A stretch of 64,000 nt of DNA, from assembly GCA_036280655.1 (NCBI GenBank), contig DASUQI010000037.1, forward strand, positions 1 through 64,000, written 5' to 3'. Positions 34,375 through 43,421 of this stretch are shown here, piece after piece. Both the position numbers and the translations under genes were made by a program. The notes below the pieces were generated by a model, which had not been told where the DNA came from, did not search any database, and saw only the letters and a program-made list of their open reading frames with translations. Source of the stretch: DASSJM01 sp036280655. Lineage in GTDB: Bacteria > Actinomycetota > UBA4738 > HRBIN12. Positions within the stretch are counted from its first letter, which is position 1. The number at the start of each line of letters is the position of its first letter.

Positions 34375-35457
34375 CTAGGGCGTCCCCCAGTCGGGGCGCT
34401 CTGCCTGGACGCCGGGGGCGCCGGTCACCTTCCGAAGGCCGGTCCCGTCGGGTCGGATCATGAAGATCTGGCCCCGGTCCGCGCGCTGGAGGCTGAACAC
34501 GATCCACTCCCCGTCGGGGGACCACGATGGTTCCAACGCGCCCTCGCCTGCTTCGAGCCGGAGCGGGATCTGATGGAGCTGGGAGCCGTCCGGACGCACG
34601 AGATACAACCGCCCGTACGGCCTCTGGAAGACGATCCAGGCGCCGTCGGGCGACCATGCGTGGTCGTCGAACGCATAGCCCCACGGGGTGATCCGGACCG
34701 GGTCGGAGCCGTCGGCTCCCATCACGAACAGTGCCCCGGATCCCGTCGGGCTCACGCCCTGCTTCGTTCCGAAGAAGCTGAGTCGGGTGCCGTCGGGGGA
34801 ATACCAGGGAGGTGCGACGGTGCCTCGGAGCAGCCGGACAAGCCCACCGCCGTCCGAGGCCCGGACCGAGTAGATCCCGTCGAGGTTGGGGTGACCGTCC
34901 TGGCCGAAGCCTTCCAGGGCGATCCGGGTCCCGTCGGGCGAAACGTCTCCGCATCCGAGGTTCAGGTCGGGGTTCTCGGTGGCGTCGAGGGGGCGAAGGT
35001 TCGATCCGTCGGGATCTACGACGGCTGGGCGCAGCGGCGCCGCCGGTCCCGCAGCGTCGTCGTTGGTGATCAGGATGCCGCTCCCGTCCGGGTACCAGAC
35101 GGCGCAGGTGGTTTCGATGCCCAGATCGCGGACGGCGGTGCCGTCCGGACGCACCGTGAACCAGGCCGCGAGCCCCTCGGAGCTCGCGTCGGCGTAGAGG
35201 ATGCGCCCGCCGGGGACGGCGGGGGCCGCCGGCTCTCCTCGACCGACCGGCGCGAACACCTTCCCCAGGAACACGATCGCCGCGACGGTGACGGCGGCGG
35301 CCACGAGCCCGGCCCCGATCCGGCGGTTCCGATGCTTCCGAGCGCGGATCCGCTCGAAGCGCGCGAAGGAGCCGCGGTCGGGCTGCGACGAGCCGAGGTG
35401 ATCGACTTCACGGCGGAGATCGGCACCGGCGCGACGGCCACGAGCGTCGAGCGTCAT
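34375..35457 (-). CDS. Membrane-anchored PD40 beta-propeller, possible anti-sigma factor
   Basis: 360 residues. A cytoplasmic basic region of about 46 residues is followed by one membrane helix (about 47-66), then an extracytoplasmic propeller made of TolB/PD40 repeats (YPDGSGILIT, SPDGTRIALEG, SPDGTRLSFFG, SPDGAWIVFQR, SPDGEWIVFSL). The ATG overlaps the stop of the ECF sigma gene (ATGA). That coupling and the topology are what is expected of an anti-sigma factor with an outside sensor domain, though no zinc-binding HxxxCxxC motif is present. Confidence 0.75.
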   Translation of the reverse strand: MTLDARGRRAGADLRREVDHLGSSQPDRGSFARFERIRARKHRNRRIGAGLVAAAVTVAAIVFLGKVFAPVGRGEPAAPAVPGGRILYADASSEGLAAWFTVRPDGTAVRDLGIETTCAVWYPDGSGILITNDDAAGPAAPLRPAVVDPDGSNLRPLDATENPDLNLGCGDVSPDGTRIALEGFGQDGHPNLDGIYSVRASDGGGLVRLLRGTVAPPWYSPDGTRLSFFGTKQGVSPTGSGALFVMGADGSDPVRITPWGYAFDDHAWSPDGAWIVFQRPYGRLYLVRPDGSQLHQIPLRLEAGEGALEPSWSPDGEWIVFSLQRADRGQIFMIRPDGTGLRKVTGAPGVQAERPDWGTP

Positions 35458-35975
35458 CCTTCCTCCTCCTCCGATCCCAGCCGGCGCGCGAGCGTCCGAC
35501 GCCCGTCATGCAGCTGTCGTTTCACGGTCCCGGGCGTCACGTCGAGGATCTCGGCGACCTCGAGGACCGATCGATCCTCCAGGTAGTACAGCGTCAGGAC
35601 CTGAGCCTGTCGTCGGGGAAGCGATCGGATCGCCGCCCAGAACTCCGGGTCCGCATCTGCGAGGTTCGGCAGGGCCTCCTCACGGCCGAACGCGATGCGC
35701 GCGAGGGCCTTCGCCTCGGCCGCGCGGCGCCGGAACGACGACACGGAGAGGTTCGCCACGACGCGGCGCACCCAGGCTCCAGGCTTGTCGTACAGACCGA
35801 TCCGGTCCCAGTCGCGATGGGCCGCCATGAACGCCTCCTGGGCCAGGTCCTCCGCCCCCCAGCGGGAACCGGACAGGGCATAGGCGAGGCCGACCACGCC
35901 CAGGTACTCCCGGGCGTAGAAATCCTCGAACGCCTCCGGCACCGGCCGGATCAGCGGTTCCGAACGTTCCAGCAC
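35454..35975 (-). CDS. ECF-type RNA polymerase sigma factor
   Basis: 173 residues from GTG with GAGGAG seven bases upstream. Region 2 (FEDFYAREYLGVVGLAYALSGSRWGAEDLAQEAFMAAHRDW) and region 4 (LPRRQAQVLTLYYLEDRSVLEVAEILDVTPGTVKRQLHDGRRTL) are clear, resembling the SigE/SigM-like actinobacterial ECFs. A longer frame starting with TTG lacks a Shine-Dalgarno. Followed in overlap by a membrane-anchored propeller protein and preceded by a related lipoprotein gene. Confidence 0.92.
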   Translation of the reverse strand: MLERSEPLIRPVPEAFEDFYAREYLGVVGLAYALSGSRWGAEDLAQEAFMAAHRDWDRIGLYDKPGAWVRRVVANLSVSSFRRRAAEAKALARIAFGREEALPNLADADPEFWAAIRSLPRRQAQVLTLYYLEDRSVLEVAEILDVTPGTVKRQLHDGRRTLARRLGSEEEEG

Positions 35976-36155
35976 GAGCCTGCTCCTCGCGGTGTGCTGC
36001 GGCCGCCGCACATCTTCGTACGTGAGGGTCACTCGCGCGAAGTCGTCCGGAGGTTGAATCGGAGGCTGACTGCTCGGGCGCAACCCCTACGTGGGCGCAT
36101 CCGGCCACCGGAGGAGCAGGCTCCGATGGCCGGAGTGCGCCGATCCGCTATGCCG

Positions 36156-37175
36156 TCAGGCAGGTGGCATCCCCCAGTCGGGCTGATGGTCGAAGCTCCC
36201 ATCGGTGACCTGGAGCAGACCGCTGCCGTCCACGTTCACGATGGAGATGTTCGCTTCCCCGTCCGCGTTCGAGCGGGCGAACACGATCTGCGACCCGTCG
36301 GGCGACCACGCGGGATCGAAGCACCCGAACGAGTTCGGATCGGAGAAGGGGCCTCCACACGCCGGGGTGATCGGCAGCTCGTGTGCCGAGCTGCCGTCGG
36401 CGTTCACGACCCAGATCTCACTGTGGTCTTCGGAGGCGCTCGTCTCGAGCAAGATCTGGCTTCCGTCGGGCGACCACGCCCCGGCGGGCTCGACCTGGAG
36501 GTCCGGCGGCGACACCCGCTGCAGCCCGGATCCATCGAGGTTGGTCACGAAGATTCCGGTGGCACCATCATCGGTCGATCGGAAGAACACGAGTCGCGTG
36601 CCGTCGGGCGAGTAGTCGCCGGGGATGTCTTCTCCTCTGGGATTCGTCGTGATCCTCTCGAGTCCACCTCCACCGGAGACACGGATCGAGTAGATGCCGT
36701 TCAGGCTCGGATCGCCCACGCCATAGCCCTCGCAGGCGATCCGCTCGCCGTCGGGAGACCATGCTCCGCCACAGAATGTCTCCAGCTTCCGTTCCGGCTG
36801 CGGCAGGGTGCGCACGATGGCACCGGTTTCGGGATCCACGAAGTGCGCGGGCATCCCGTCGTCGCAGCAGTTGATCTGGATCTCGGTGCCGGATGGAGCC
36901 CAGAGGGGACCTTCCGATCGCCCCTCGAAGAACAGCTGCTCCTCGTCGCTCCCATCGGGGTTCACCGTGTACGTGATGGCCTCTCCCTCCTCGGGGTCAC
37001 CGCGCACGAACGCGATCCGGCCGTCGACCGCGGACGCATCCGTCTCCGTCGGCTGTGCCGATCGGTTGCCACCAGCGTCGGTCTCGCCGTCGCCGCAGGC
37101 GACGAGGACGAGCGAACCGAGGATCGATACGAGCGCTCCAATCCACCATCGTGTCAACGCACTGCCCTTCGTCAC
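36156..37175 (-). CDS. PD40-repeat lipoprotein
   Basis: 339 residues. Signal peptide with lipobox LVAC (Cys27) after a short TRWW membrane segment, then TolB-like PD40 repeats (SPDGERIACEG, SPDGTRLVFFR, SPDGSQILLET, SPDGSQIVFAR). It resembles the propeller encoded beyond the sigma gene, including shared LNGIYSIRVS/LDGIYSVRAS and DWG-P ends, so the two arose by duplication. GTG start chosen for the GGAGGAGG five bases upstream; the open frame before it is antisense-like. Likely an exported partner or ligand sensor of the sigma system. Confidence 0.85.
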   Translation of the reverse strand: MTKGSALTRWWIGALVSILGSLVLVACGDGETDAGGNRSAQPTETDASAVDGRIAFVRGDPEEGEAITYTVNPDGSDEEQLFFEGRSEGPLWAPSGTEIQINCCDDGMPAHFVDPETGAIVRTLPQPERKLETFCGGAWSPDGERIACEGYGVGDPSLNGIYSIRVSGGGGLERITTNPRGEDIPGDYSPDGTRLVFFRSTDDGATGIFVTNLDGSGLQRVSPPDLQVEPAGAWSPDGSQILLETSASEDHSEIWVVNADGSSAHELPITPACGGPFSDPNSFGCFDPAWSPDGSQIVFARSNADGEANISIVNVDGSGLLQVTDGSFDHQPDWGMPPA

Positions 37176-37267
37176 GGCCGCCTCCTCCACAGAGTCGAGT
37201 CGAGGAATCACTCGCGCGGGCGGGGCTCGGGGTTGAGTCGTCGGCTGGGATCGGTGGATCGAGGTCC

Positions 37268-38020
37268 TCAGCCGAGCTCGGCCATCACCGATTCCGGGAT
37301 GTCGAAGTTCGCGTAGACGTTCTGGACGTCGTCGAGCTCCTCGAGCGCCTCGAGCAGCGAGAGCACCTGGCGCGCCTGCCCGCCCTCGACCGGCACAGTG
37401 CTCTGCGGCAGCATCGTGAGCTCGGCCGAGAGCATCGGGACCCCGGCCGCCTCGATCGCGTCGCGCACGGCCGTGAACGCCGAGGGATCCGTCGTGATCT
37501 CCCAGGTGCTCTCGGCGTCGTTCAGGTCCTCGGCGCCAGCCTCGAGCGCGATCTCGAGCAGCCGCTCCTCGTCGGGGGCCGCCGACTTCTCGAGCTGGAT
37601 CGAGCCCTTGCGCGAGAACATCCACGCAGTGCTCCCGCCCTCGCCGAGGGTGCCGCCGTTGCGCGTGAAGGCGTGCCGCACGTCCTGGCTCGTCCGGTTG
37701 CGGTTGTCCGTGAGCGTCTCGACGAAGAGCGCCACGCCGCCCTGACCGTAGCCCTCGTACGAGACCTCCTCGTACCTGGCGCCGCCCGCGAGCTCACCGG
37801 TCCCCCGCTTGATCGCTCGATCGATGTTGTCCGTCGGCACGGACGCGTCGCGCGCCTTCTCGACCGCGGACGCGAGCGTCATGTTCCCCTCGACGCTGCC
37901 GCCGCCCTCGCGAGCGGCCACCTCCACCGCTCGCAGCAGCTTCGCGAACAGGTTGCTGCGCCTGGCGTCCGCGGCGCCCTTCTTGCGCTTGATCGTCGAC
38001 CACTTCGAGTGGCCGGACAT
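37268..38020 (-). CDS. yebC: YebC/PmpR family protein
   Basis: 250 residues with MSGHSKWSTIKRKKGAADARRSNLFAKL and the three-domain YebC layout (YEGYGQGGVALFVETLTDNRNRT). Members act as transcription regulators or help ribosomes at polyproline stretches. The start ATG shares its last base with the start of the pdxT stop region (38020), so the genes are immediately adjacent. Position next to pdxT is conserved in Actinobacteria. Confidence 0.95.
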   Translation of the reverse strand: MSGHSKWSTIKRKKGAADARRSNLFAKLLRAVEVAAREGGGSVEGNMTLASAVEKARDASVPTDNIDRAIKRGTGELAGGARYEEVSYEGYGQGGVALFVETLTDNRNRTSQDVRHAFTRNGGTLGEGGSTAWMFSRKGSIQLEKSAAPDEERLLEIALEAGAEDLNDAESTWEITTDPSAFTAVRDAIEAAGVPMLSAELTMLPQSTVPVEGGQARQVLSLLEALEELDDVQNVYANFDIPESVMAELG

Positions 38021-38577
38021 CAGGCCTTCCCCAGCAGGTAGCCGTGGAGCCCGGTCTCGCCGACGAGCTCGGGGTGGAACGATGCGAGGAGCAGGTTCCC
38101 CTGCTCGAGGACGACGGGTCGCCCCTCGTGCGACGCGAGTACCCGGACGCCCTCGCCGACGGCCTCCACGACCGGCGCGCGGATGAACACGCCCCGGACC
38201 GGATGCTCGATGCCGTCGACCTCGAGATCGGCCTCGAACGAGTCGACCTGGCGGCCGTAGGCGTTCCGCCGCACGGTCACTTCGACGAGTCCGAGCAGCG
38301 GCTCGCCGTCCTCGACCCGTTCGGCCATGACGATCATCCCCGCGCAGGTGCCGAGGATCGGCATCCCCGCGTTCGCGCGCTCGACGATCGGCTCGACGAG
38401 CGCGGCGCTCCGAGCGAGCTTGGAGATCGTGGTCGACTCGCCACCGGGGATCGCGAGCACGTCGACGCCCGCGAGATCAGCGGGGACACGCACCTCCATC
38501 GGCGACGCGCCGAGGTCCGCGAACACGCGGGCGTGCTCCCGGAAGTCTCCCTGCAGCGCGAGGACGCCGGCCTTCAC
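38020..38577 (-). CDS. pdxT: Pyridoxal 5'-phosphate synthase glutaminase subunit
   Basis: 185 residues. Class I glutaminase with nucleophile Cys in GTCAGMIV, oxyanion GGESTT and His/Glu in ASFHPEL. Supplies ammonia to PdxS. Six bp downstream of pdxS. Confidence 0.97.
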   Translation of the reverse strand: MKAGVLALQGDFREHARVFADLGASPMEVRVPADLAGVDVLAIPGGESTTISKLARSAALVEPIVERANAGMPILGTCAGMIVMAERVEDGEPLLGLVEVTVRRNAYGRQVDSFEADLEVDGIEHPVRGVFIRAPVVEAVGEGVRVLASHEGRPVVLEQGNLLLASFHPELVGETGLHGYLLGKA

Positions 38578-38583
38578 GCCGAC

Positions 38584-39471
38584 CTACCAGCCGCGGGTCT
38601 GGAGCAGACCCTCCTCGCCGAGCTCCTTGATGTCGAGCCCGTGCATCGGCTCGCCGAGGCCGCGCGAGACCTTCGCCAGGGCATCGGGGTCCTGGAAGTG
38701 GGTGGTCGCCTCGACGATCGCGCGGGCCCGAGGTGCGGGGTCCTCCGACTTGAAGATCCCCGAACCGACGAACACCCCGTCGACGCCGAGCTGCATCATG
38801 AGCGCAGCGTCGGCCGGGGTCGCGAGACCGCCGGCGGCGAAGTTCACGACCGGCAACCGGCCCTGCTCCGCGACCATCCGCACGAGGTCCACCGGCGCGC
38901 CGAGCTCCTTGGCCGCGGTCACGAACTGCTCGGGGCGCGCGGTCTGCAGTGCGCCGAGCTCTCGAAGGATCGTCCGCTGGTGGCGCACGGCCTCGACGAC
39001 GTTGCCCGTGCCGGCCTCGCCCTTGGTCCGGATCATCGCGGCGCCCTCGGCGATCCGCCGCAGCGCTTCGCCCAGGTTTCGGGCGCCACACACGAACGGG
39101 ACCGTGAACGCCCACTTGTCGATGTGGTGCTCCTCGTCGGCGGGCGTGAGGACCTCGGACTCGTCGACGTAGTCGACGCCGAGGGCCTGGAGGATCTGCG
39201 CCTCGACGAAGTGACCGATCCGCGCCTTGGCCATCACCGGGATCGAGACCGCGTTCATGATCTCCTCGACCTTGGTTGCGTCGGCCATGCGCGCGACGCC
39301 GCCCTCGGCACGGATGTCGGCGGGAACGCGTTCGAGCGCCATCACGGCGACGGCACCGGCGTCCTCCGCGATCTTGGCCTGGTCGGCCGTCGTGACGTCC
39401 ATGATGACGCCGCCCTTGAGCATCTCGGCCAGGCCGGACTTCACCCGGAAGGTGCCTGTTTCGCGCTCCAC
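38584..39471 (-). CDS. pdxS: Pyridoxal 5'-phosphate synthase synthase subunit
   Basis: 295 residues, (beta-alpha)8 barrel. GGVIMDVTTADQAKIAEDAGAVAVMALERVPADIR, catalytic Lys in VMAKARIGHF and the GTGNVVEA segment are present. GTG start with GAGGAGGAG upstream; a TACACT -10-like box lies at 39510-39515. Heads the pdxST-yebC unit. Confidence 0.97.
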   Translation of the reverse strand: MERETGTFRVKSGLAEMLKGGVIMDVTTADQAKIAEDAGAVAVMALERVPADIRAEGGVARMADATKVEEIMNAVSIPVMAKARIGHFVEAQILQALGVDYVDESEVLTPADEEHHIDKWAFTVPFVCGARNLGEALRRIAEGAAMIRTKGEAGTGNVVEAVRHQRTILRELGALQTARPEQFVTAAKELGAPVDLVRMVAEQGRLPVVNFAAGGLATPADAALMMQLGVDGVFVGSGIFKSEDPAPRARAIVEATTHFQDPDALAKVSRGLGEPMHGLDIKELGEEGLLQTRGW

Positions 39472-39549
39472 GGTCTCCTCCTCAGAACGAGGCTCGGTGC
39501 CTGCGACTGAGTGTACCGCCGGGCCTGGGGCCCTCCCGAGCCGCGATCT

Positions 39550-40647
39550 TCAGCGCGAGAACTCGACGGCAACCCAGGTCGGGAGCAGCTGGACCCAGGT
39601 CCGGCCGGGCGCGAGCGAGATCTCCTCCCCACCCTTGGCGACGAAGGTGGTCACCTCACCCATGCCCGAGCGCTCCCAGCGCCCCACTACCACCCGGCCG
39701 TCCCGGAGGACGTACGCACGTCCGGAACCCGTGAGCTGCACGTTCGGCGACGGGTTCCCCGCGGCGTCGACGATCTCGCTGTCGGTGACCTCCACGACCT
39801 GGATCACGACGTTGCTCGCCGACACCTGTTCGCCGCCGTCGAGCATGTGGGCCACGTCCCCGTGCGAGCGGAACCACGCGTGCTTGGCCGGCCGCCAGGT
39901 CCAGACGACGTCGGAGACCGAGGAGTACGGCAGGTGGACGGTATCCGCGCGACGGGACCTGCCCTCCCACGTCTCCGAGTACGAGAACAGCGCGTCGGGC
40001 GCGCCCCTCTGCTTGCCGCCCGCCTTGCGCAGCGTCTTCGTGGTCGAGTACAGGTCGTGCGGCGCCGAACGCGTGGGGTCGTGGGTATAGGCACCCGGGG
40101 CGACCCCGGTGTTCACGTCCACGAGGTCCTCCCTGGCGAGTTGTTCCATCACGCGGGGGTTGCCGCCCGAGAAGGCGAACACCGTCGGCCCCAACTGGCG
40201 GAGGTAGTCGGGATCGGTCGTGCGCACGCTTCGGATCGGGCCGACGCGCTCGGAGTTGCCGCACTGGAAGATCGCGATGAACCGCGTGTAGCCGCCCTCG
40301 ACCGGCTCCTCGACGACGACGTCCGCGTCGTTCAGCGATGCCTGCGGTCGCGCCTCGGGCGCGTTCTCCACCTTGACCGCGAGCGCCGGTCGGTCCGGGA
40401 CGCGACGGCTCGCCATCACCTCGCCGGTGAGCGGACACGTTGCCGGGGTCTCGACCTCGTCGGGTTCGGCCAGTCCGACGCTCACGAGCGTCTTCTGGAC
40501 GAACGCCGGCGCCTGCTTGGGGAACAGCGTGAAGTACCCGAGCCCCGCCACGAGCGCGAGCGACGCGGTGATCGCGACGACCTTGCCTCGGCGCGACAGT
40601 CGCCCGCGACGGTGTCGGGCCGAACGTGGACGATCGGTTTCGGGCAT
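39550..40647 (-). CDS. DUF3048 (YerB-like) membrane-anchored protein
   Basis: 365 residues. Basic cytoplasmic tail, one membrane helix (about 24-42), then the two-part DUF3048 domain: RPALAVKVENAPEARPQASLNDADVVVEEPVEGGYTRFIAIF and the SGGNPRVMEQL / VVWTWRPAKHAWFRS segments, with a C-terminal TWVQLLP strand. A Cys pair (TCPLT, FQCGN) may be disulfide-bonded. Exported, function unknown. Confidence 0.88.
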   Translation of the reverse strand: MPETDRPRSARHRRGRLSRRGKVVAITASLALVAGLGYFTLFPKQAPAFVQKTLVSVGLAEPDEVETPATCPLTGEVMASRRVPDRPALAVKVENAPEARPQASLNDADVVVEEPVEGGYTRFIAIFQCGNSERVGPIRSVRTTDPDYLRQLGPTVFAFSGGNPRVMEQLAREDLVDVNTGVAPGAYTHDPTRSAPHDLYSTTKTLRKAGGKQRGAPDALFSYSETWEGRSRRADTVHLPYSSVSDVVWTWRPAKHAWFRSHGDVAHMLDGGEQVSASNVVIQVVEVTDSEIVDAAGNPSPNVQLTGSGRAYVLRDGRVVVGRWERSGMGEVTTFVAKGGEEISLAPGRTWVQLLPTWVAVEFSR

Positions 40648-40795
40648 CGCTGAACTCCTGGGATCGGGGTGGGTATGTCCGGGGCCTCCCGGCGCGATTC
40701 CGAGGTGCGGGCAAGCGGACGCCGATGCTACCCGCGGTCCTTGGCCGACTCAACGACCTTCGGTCAGTCCATCCCATCCACCGCCGGCCGCGGCC

Positions 40796-41704
40796 TCACA
40801 TCTCCTCGAGTCGCCGGATGCGTTCGGCGATCGGCGGGTGGGTGCTGAACAGCTTCTCGAGCGGGCCCATCCCCTCGCCCTGGATCCGCGACGGCTGGTT
40901 CAGCCACAGGTGCGCCGTCGCGTTGTTCGCCGAGCGCATCGGGATCGCCGACGCGGCGCCGATCTTGCGGAGCGCGCTCGCGAGCCCCGGCGGGTAGCGG
41001 GTGAGCATCGCGCCCTGCGCGTCGGCGAGGAACTCGCGCTGCCTCGACACCGCGAGCCGGATGATCTGCCCGACGATCGGTGCGAGCACCAACAGGACGA
41101 GCCCGATCGCGAAGATGATCGCCTCGGCCCCGCCGCCGCTGCGGTCGCCGCCCCGTCGGCCGCGGAAGCCGCCCCACCACCACGAGCGCATGAAGAACTC
41201 GCTGATCAGCACGATGGCGCCGACGAGCGTCGCCACGATCGTCCCGACCAGGATGTCCCGGTCGACGACGTGCGCGAGCTCGTGGCCGATCACGCCCTCG
41301 AGCTCGACCCGGTTCATCGTCTCGAGCAGCCCCTCGGTGACCGCGACCGACGAGTGCTCGGGGTTGCGGCCGGTCGCGAACGCGTTCGGCGCGCGCTCGG
41401 GGATCACGTAGACGCGGGGCTTGGGGATCCCAGCGGCGATCGAGAGCCCCTCGACGATGTTGTGCAGCCGCGGCTGCTCCTGCGGGGTGACCTGCTTGGC
41501 CCTCGTCGAGGCGAGCACGATCCGGTCGCCCGCGAAATACGAGGTGAACGAGAGCACGATCGCGAGCGCCACCGCGCCGACGAGGCCGTACGGTCCGCTC
41601 GCGTAGAGCAGCCCCAGGACGTAGCCCACCGCACCCAGCAGGACGATCGCCCCGAAGATGAGCAGGAACGTCTTGCGCTTGTTCGCCGCGATCTGTTCGT
41701 ACAC
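40796..41704 (-). CDS. htpX: HtpX-type M48 zinc metalloprotease
   Basis: 302 residues. Membrane segments at about 15-55, protease motif HELAHVVD, further segments, and the third zinc ligand Glu in REFLADAQGA. Degrades misfolded membrane proteins. Three bp downstream of lemA, a common pairing. Confidence 0.94.
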   Translation of the reverse strand: MYEQIAANKRKTFLLIFGAIVLLGAVGYVLGLLYASGPYGLVGAVALAIVLSFTSYFAGDRIVLASTRAKQVTPQEQPRLHNIVEGLSIAAGIPKPRVYVIPERAPNAFATGRNPEHSSVAVTEGLLETMNRVELEGVIGHELAHVVDRDILVGTIVATLVGAIVLISEFFMRSWWWGGFRGRRGGDRSGGGAEAIIFAIGLVLLVLAPIVGQIIRLAVSRQREFLADAQGAMLTRYPPGLASALRKIGAASAIPMRSANNATAHLWLNQPSRIQGEGMGPLEKLFSTHPPIAERIRRLEEM

Positions 41705-41707
41705 GCG

Positions 41708-42268
41708 CTAACCCGGGAAGTCGACCACCGACGGTCCGCGCGCCGGGTCCTCGATGTCGAAGAACTCGCGGTCCCGGAAGTCGAACACCTTCGCGACGAG
41801 GTTCGACGGGAACGAACCGATCAGCGTGTTCAACCGCATCACCTGGTCGTTGTAGAACTGGCGCGCGTACGCGATCTTCGACTCGGTGCCGGTGAGCTCC
41901 TCCTGGAGCGCGAGGAAGTTCTCGTTCGCCTTCAGGTCCGGGTAGTTCTCCGCGACGGCGAGCAGCTGCCGCAGCCCGCGGGTGACCTGGTTCTCGGCCT
42001 GCGCCTGGTCCGGCACCGCGTTCGCATCCATCGCCCGCGCCCGGGCCTCGGTGACGTGCTCGAACAGCTCGCGCTCGTGGGTGGCATAGCCCTGGACCGT
42101 CTCGACGAGGTTCGGGATCAGGTCGTAGCGCCGGCGGAGCTGGACGTCGATCTGCGACCAGCCGTTGTCGACCCGGTTCCGCAGCGCGACCAGCCGGTTG
42201 TAGACGAGGATGCCCCCGATGAGCAGGAGGACGACGACCACGATGACGATCCACAGCCACGCCGGCAC
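41708..42268 (-). CDS. lemA: LemA family protein
   Basis: 186 residues. N-terminal membrane helix (WLWIVIVVVVLLLIGGILVYN) and the LemA helical domain with WSQIDVQLRRRYDLIPNLVETVQGYATHE and the YARQFYNDQVMRLNTLIGSFPSN segment. Coupled to htpX; proposed to modulate membrane proteostasis. Confidence 0.94.
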   Translation of the reverse strand: MPAWLWIVIVVVVLLLIGGILVYNRLVALRNRVDNGWSQIDVQLRRRYDLIPNLVETVQGYATHERELFEHVTEARARAMDANAVPDQAQAENQVTRGLRQLLAVAENYPDLKANENFLALQEELTGTESKIAYARQFYNDQVMRLNTLIGSFPSNLVAKVFDFRDREFFDIEDPARGPSVVDFPG

Positions 42269-42277
42269 GGCGGCATC

Positions 42278-43399
42278 CTATCCGGCCTCCGCGGACGAGC
42301 CGTCGGGCCCCGCCACCCGCTCGTAGACGGCTTCGAGCCGCGGCAGGACGGCGTCCCAAGAGTACGCGGCGGCGCGCGCCCGGCCGGCCTCGGCCAGCGA
42401 CGACGCGAGCTCCGCGTCGCCCAGGACGCGGGCGAGCGCGTCGGCGAGGGCGGCGGGGTCGTTCGGCGGGACGAGGAGCCCCTCGACGCCGTCGCGGACG
42501 ACCTCGCGGTACCCGTGGATGTCGGTGCAGACCACCGGGACCCCGGCGGCCATCGCCTCCACGAGGACGATGCCGAAGCTCTCCTGTCCCACGGCGGGTG
42601 AGACGAACGCGTCCGCGACCGCATGGTAGGCGGGCAGCAGGTCGTGGGCCACGGTGCCGAGGTGCAGGACCCGCGGCCGGATCCGTTCGGGCAGTGACCG
42701 CAGCGCCTCCCGATCCCGGCCGTCCCCCACGACCACCAGGTGGACATCATCGAGGTCGGCCGGCAGGCGCTCGAACGCGTCGAGCATCACGCGGAACCCC
42801 TTCTGGGGGTCGAGGCGGTTCACCCACAGGACCTTTCGGCCGGCGGGGAGCCCGTGCGCCGGCGCGCCCGGGTGCGCGAACCGACCGACGTCCACCCCGT
42901 TGGGCACGATCTCGACCGGCACGGGGATCACGCGGCGGAGGAACTCGGCGGCCGCGTCCGAGACCGCGATCCCGGCGTCGATCCGCCGCGAGACCCGCCG
43001 GAGCGCCGGGCCGGCGAGCTCCATCAGGCGCGAGCGGTCGAGGTAGGCGTGGAACGTCGCCACCACCGGTGCGCTCGCGGCGAGGGCCGCGAGCATCGAC
43101 GTGCTGGGCGTAAGCGGCTCGTGCACGTGGACGATCTCCGGGCCGAACGACCGCATCGCCGAGCGGACCCGCCGCCACGCGCCGGGCGAGAACGAGATCG
43201 GCGCCACGGTCCCGTTGTACGGGACCCGGACCGGACGACCGACGATCCGGATCCATGGCTCGGGTGCCGGACCGCTCCCTGGCGCCACCACCCGCGTGTC
43301 GTGACCCCGGCGACGGAGTCCCTCGGCCAGCTGCCGCACGTGCACCTGGACGCCGCCGGGGGCTCCCCAGTCGTAGGGGCAGGCGAGCAGGACCTTCAC
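42278..43399 (-). CDS. GT4 mannosyltransferase, PimA-like
   Basis: 373-residue GT-B glycosyltransferase. N-terminal CPYDWGAPGGVQVHVRQLAEGLRRRGHDTRVVAPG and IVHVHEPLTPSTSML, C-terminal nucleotide-binding EX7E-type region in SFGIVLVEAMAAGVPVVCTDIHGYREVV. These match PimA, which adds the first mannose to phosphatidyl-myo-inositol. It follows the PatA-like acyltransferase and PgsA-like gene, the same three-gene order used for PIM synthesis in mycobacteria. Confidence 0.88.
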   Translation of the reverse strand: MKVLLACPYDWGAPGGVQVHVRQLAEGLRRRGHDTRVVAPGSGPAPEPWIRIVGRPVRVPYNGTVAPISFSPGAWRRVRSAMRSFGPEIVHVHEPLTPSTSMLAALAASAPVVATFHAYLDRSRLMELAGPALRRVSRRIDAGIAVSDAAAEFLRRVIPVPVEIVPNGVDVGRFAHPGAPAHGLPAGRKVLWVNRLDPQKGFRVMLDAFERLPADLDDVHLVVVGDGRDREALRSLPERIRPRVLHLGTVAHDLLPAYHAVADAFVSPAVGQESFGIVLVEAMAAGVPVVCTDIHGYREVVRDGVEGLLVPPNDPAALADALARVLGDAELASSLAEAGRARAAAYSWDAVLPRLEAVYERVAGPDGSSAEAG

Positions 43400-43421
43400 G
43401 GCGCCGCGGCGGTCGCGTCCG

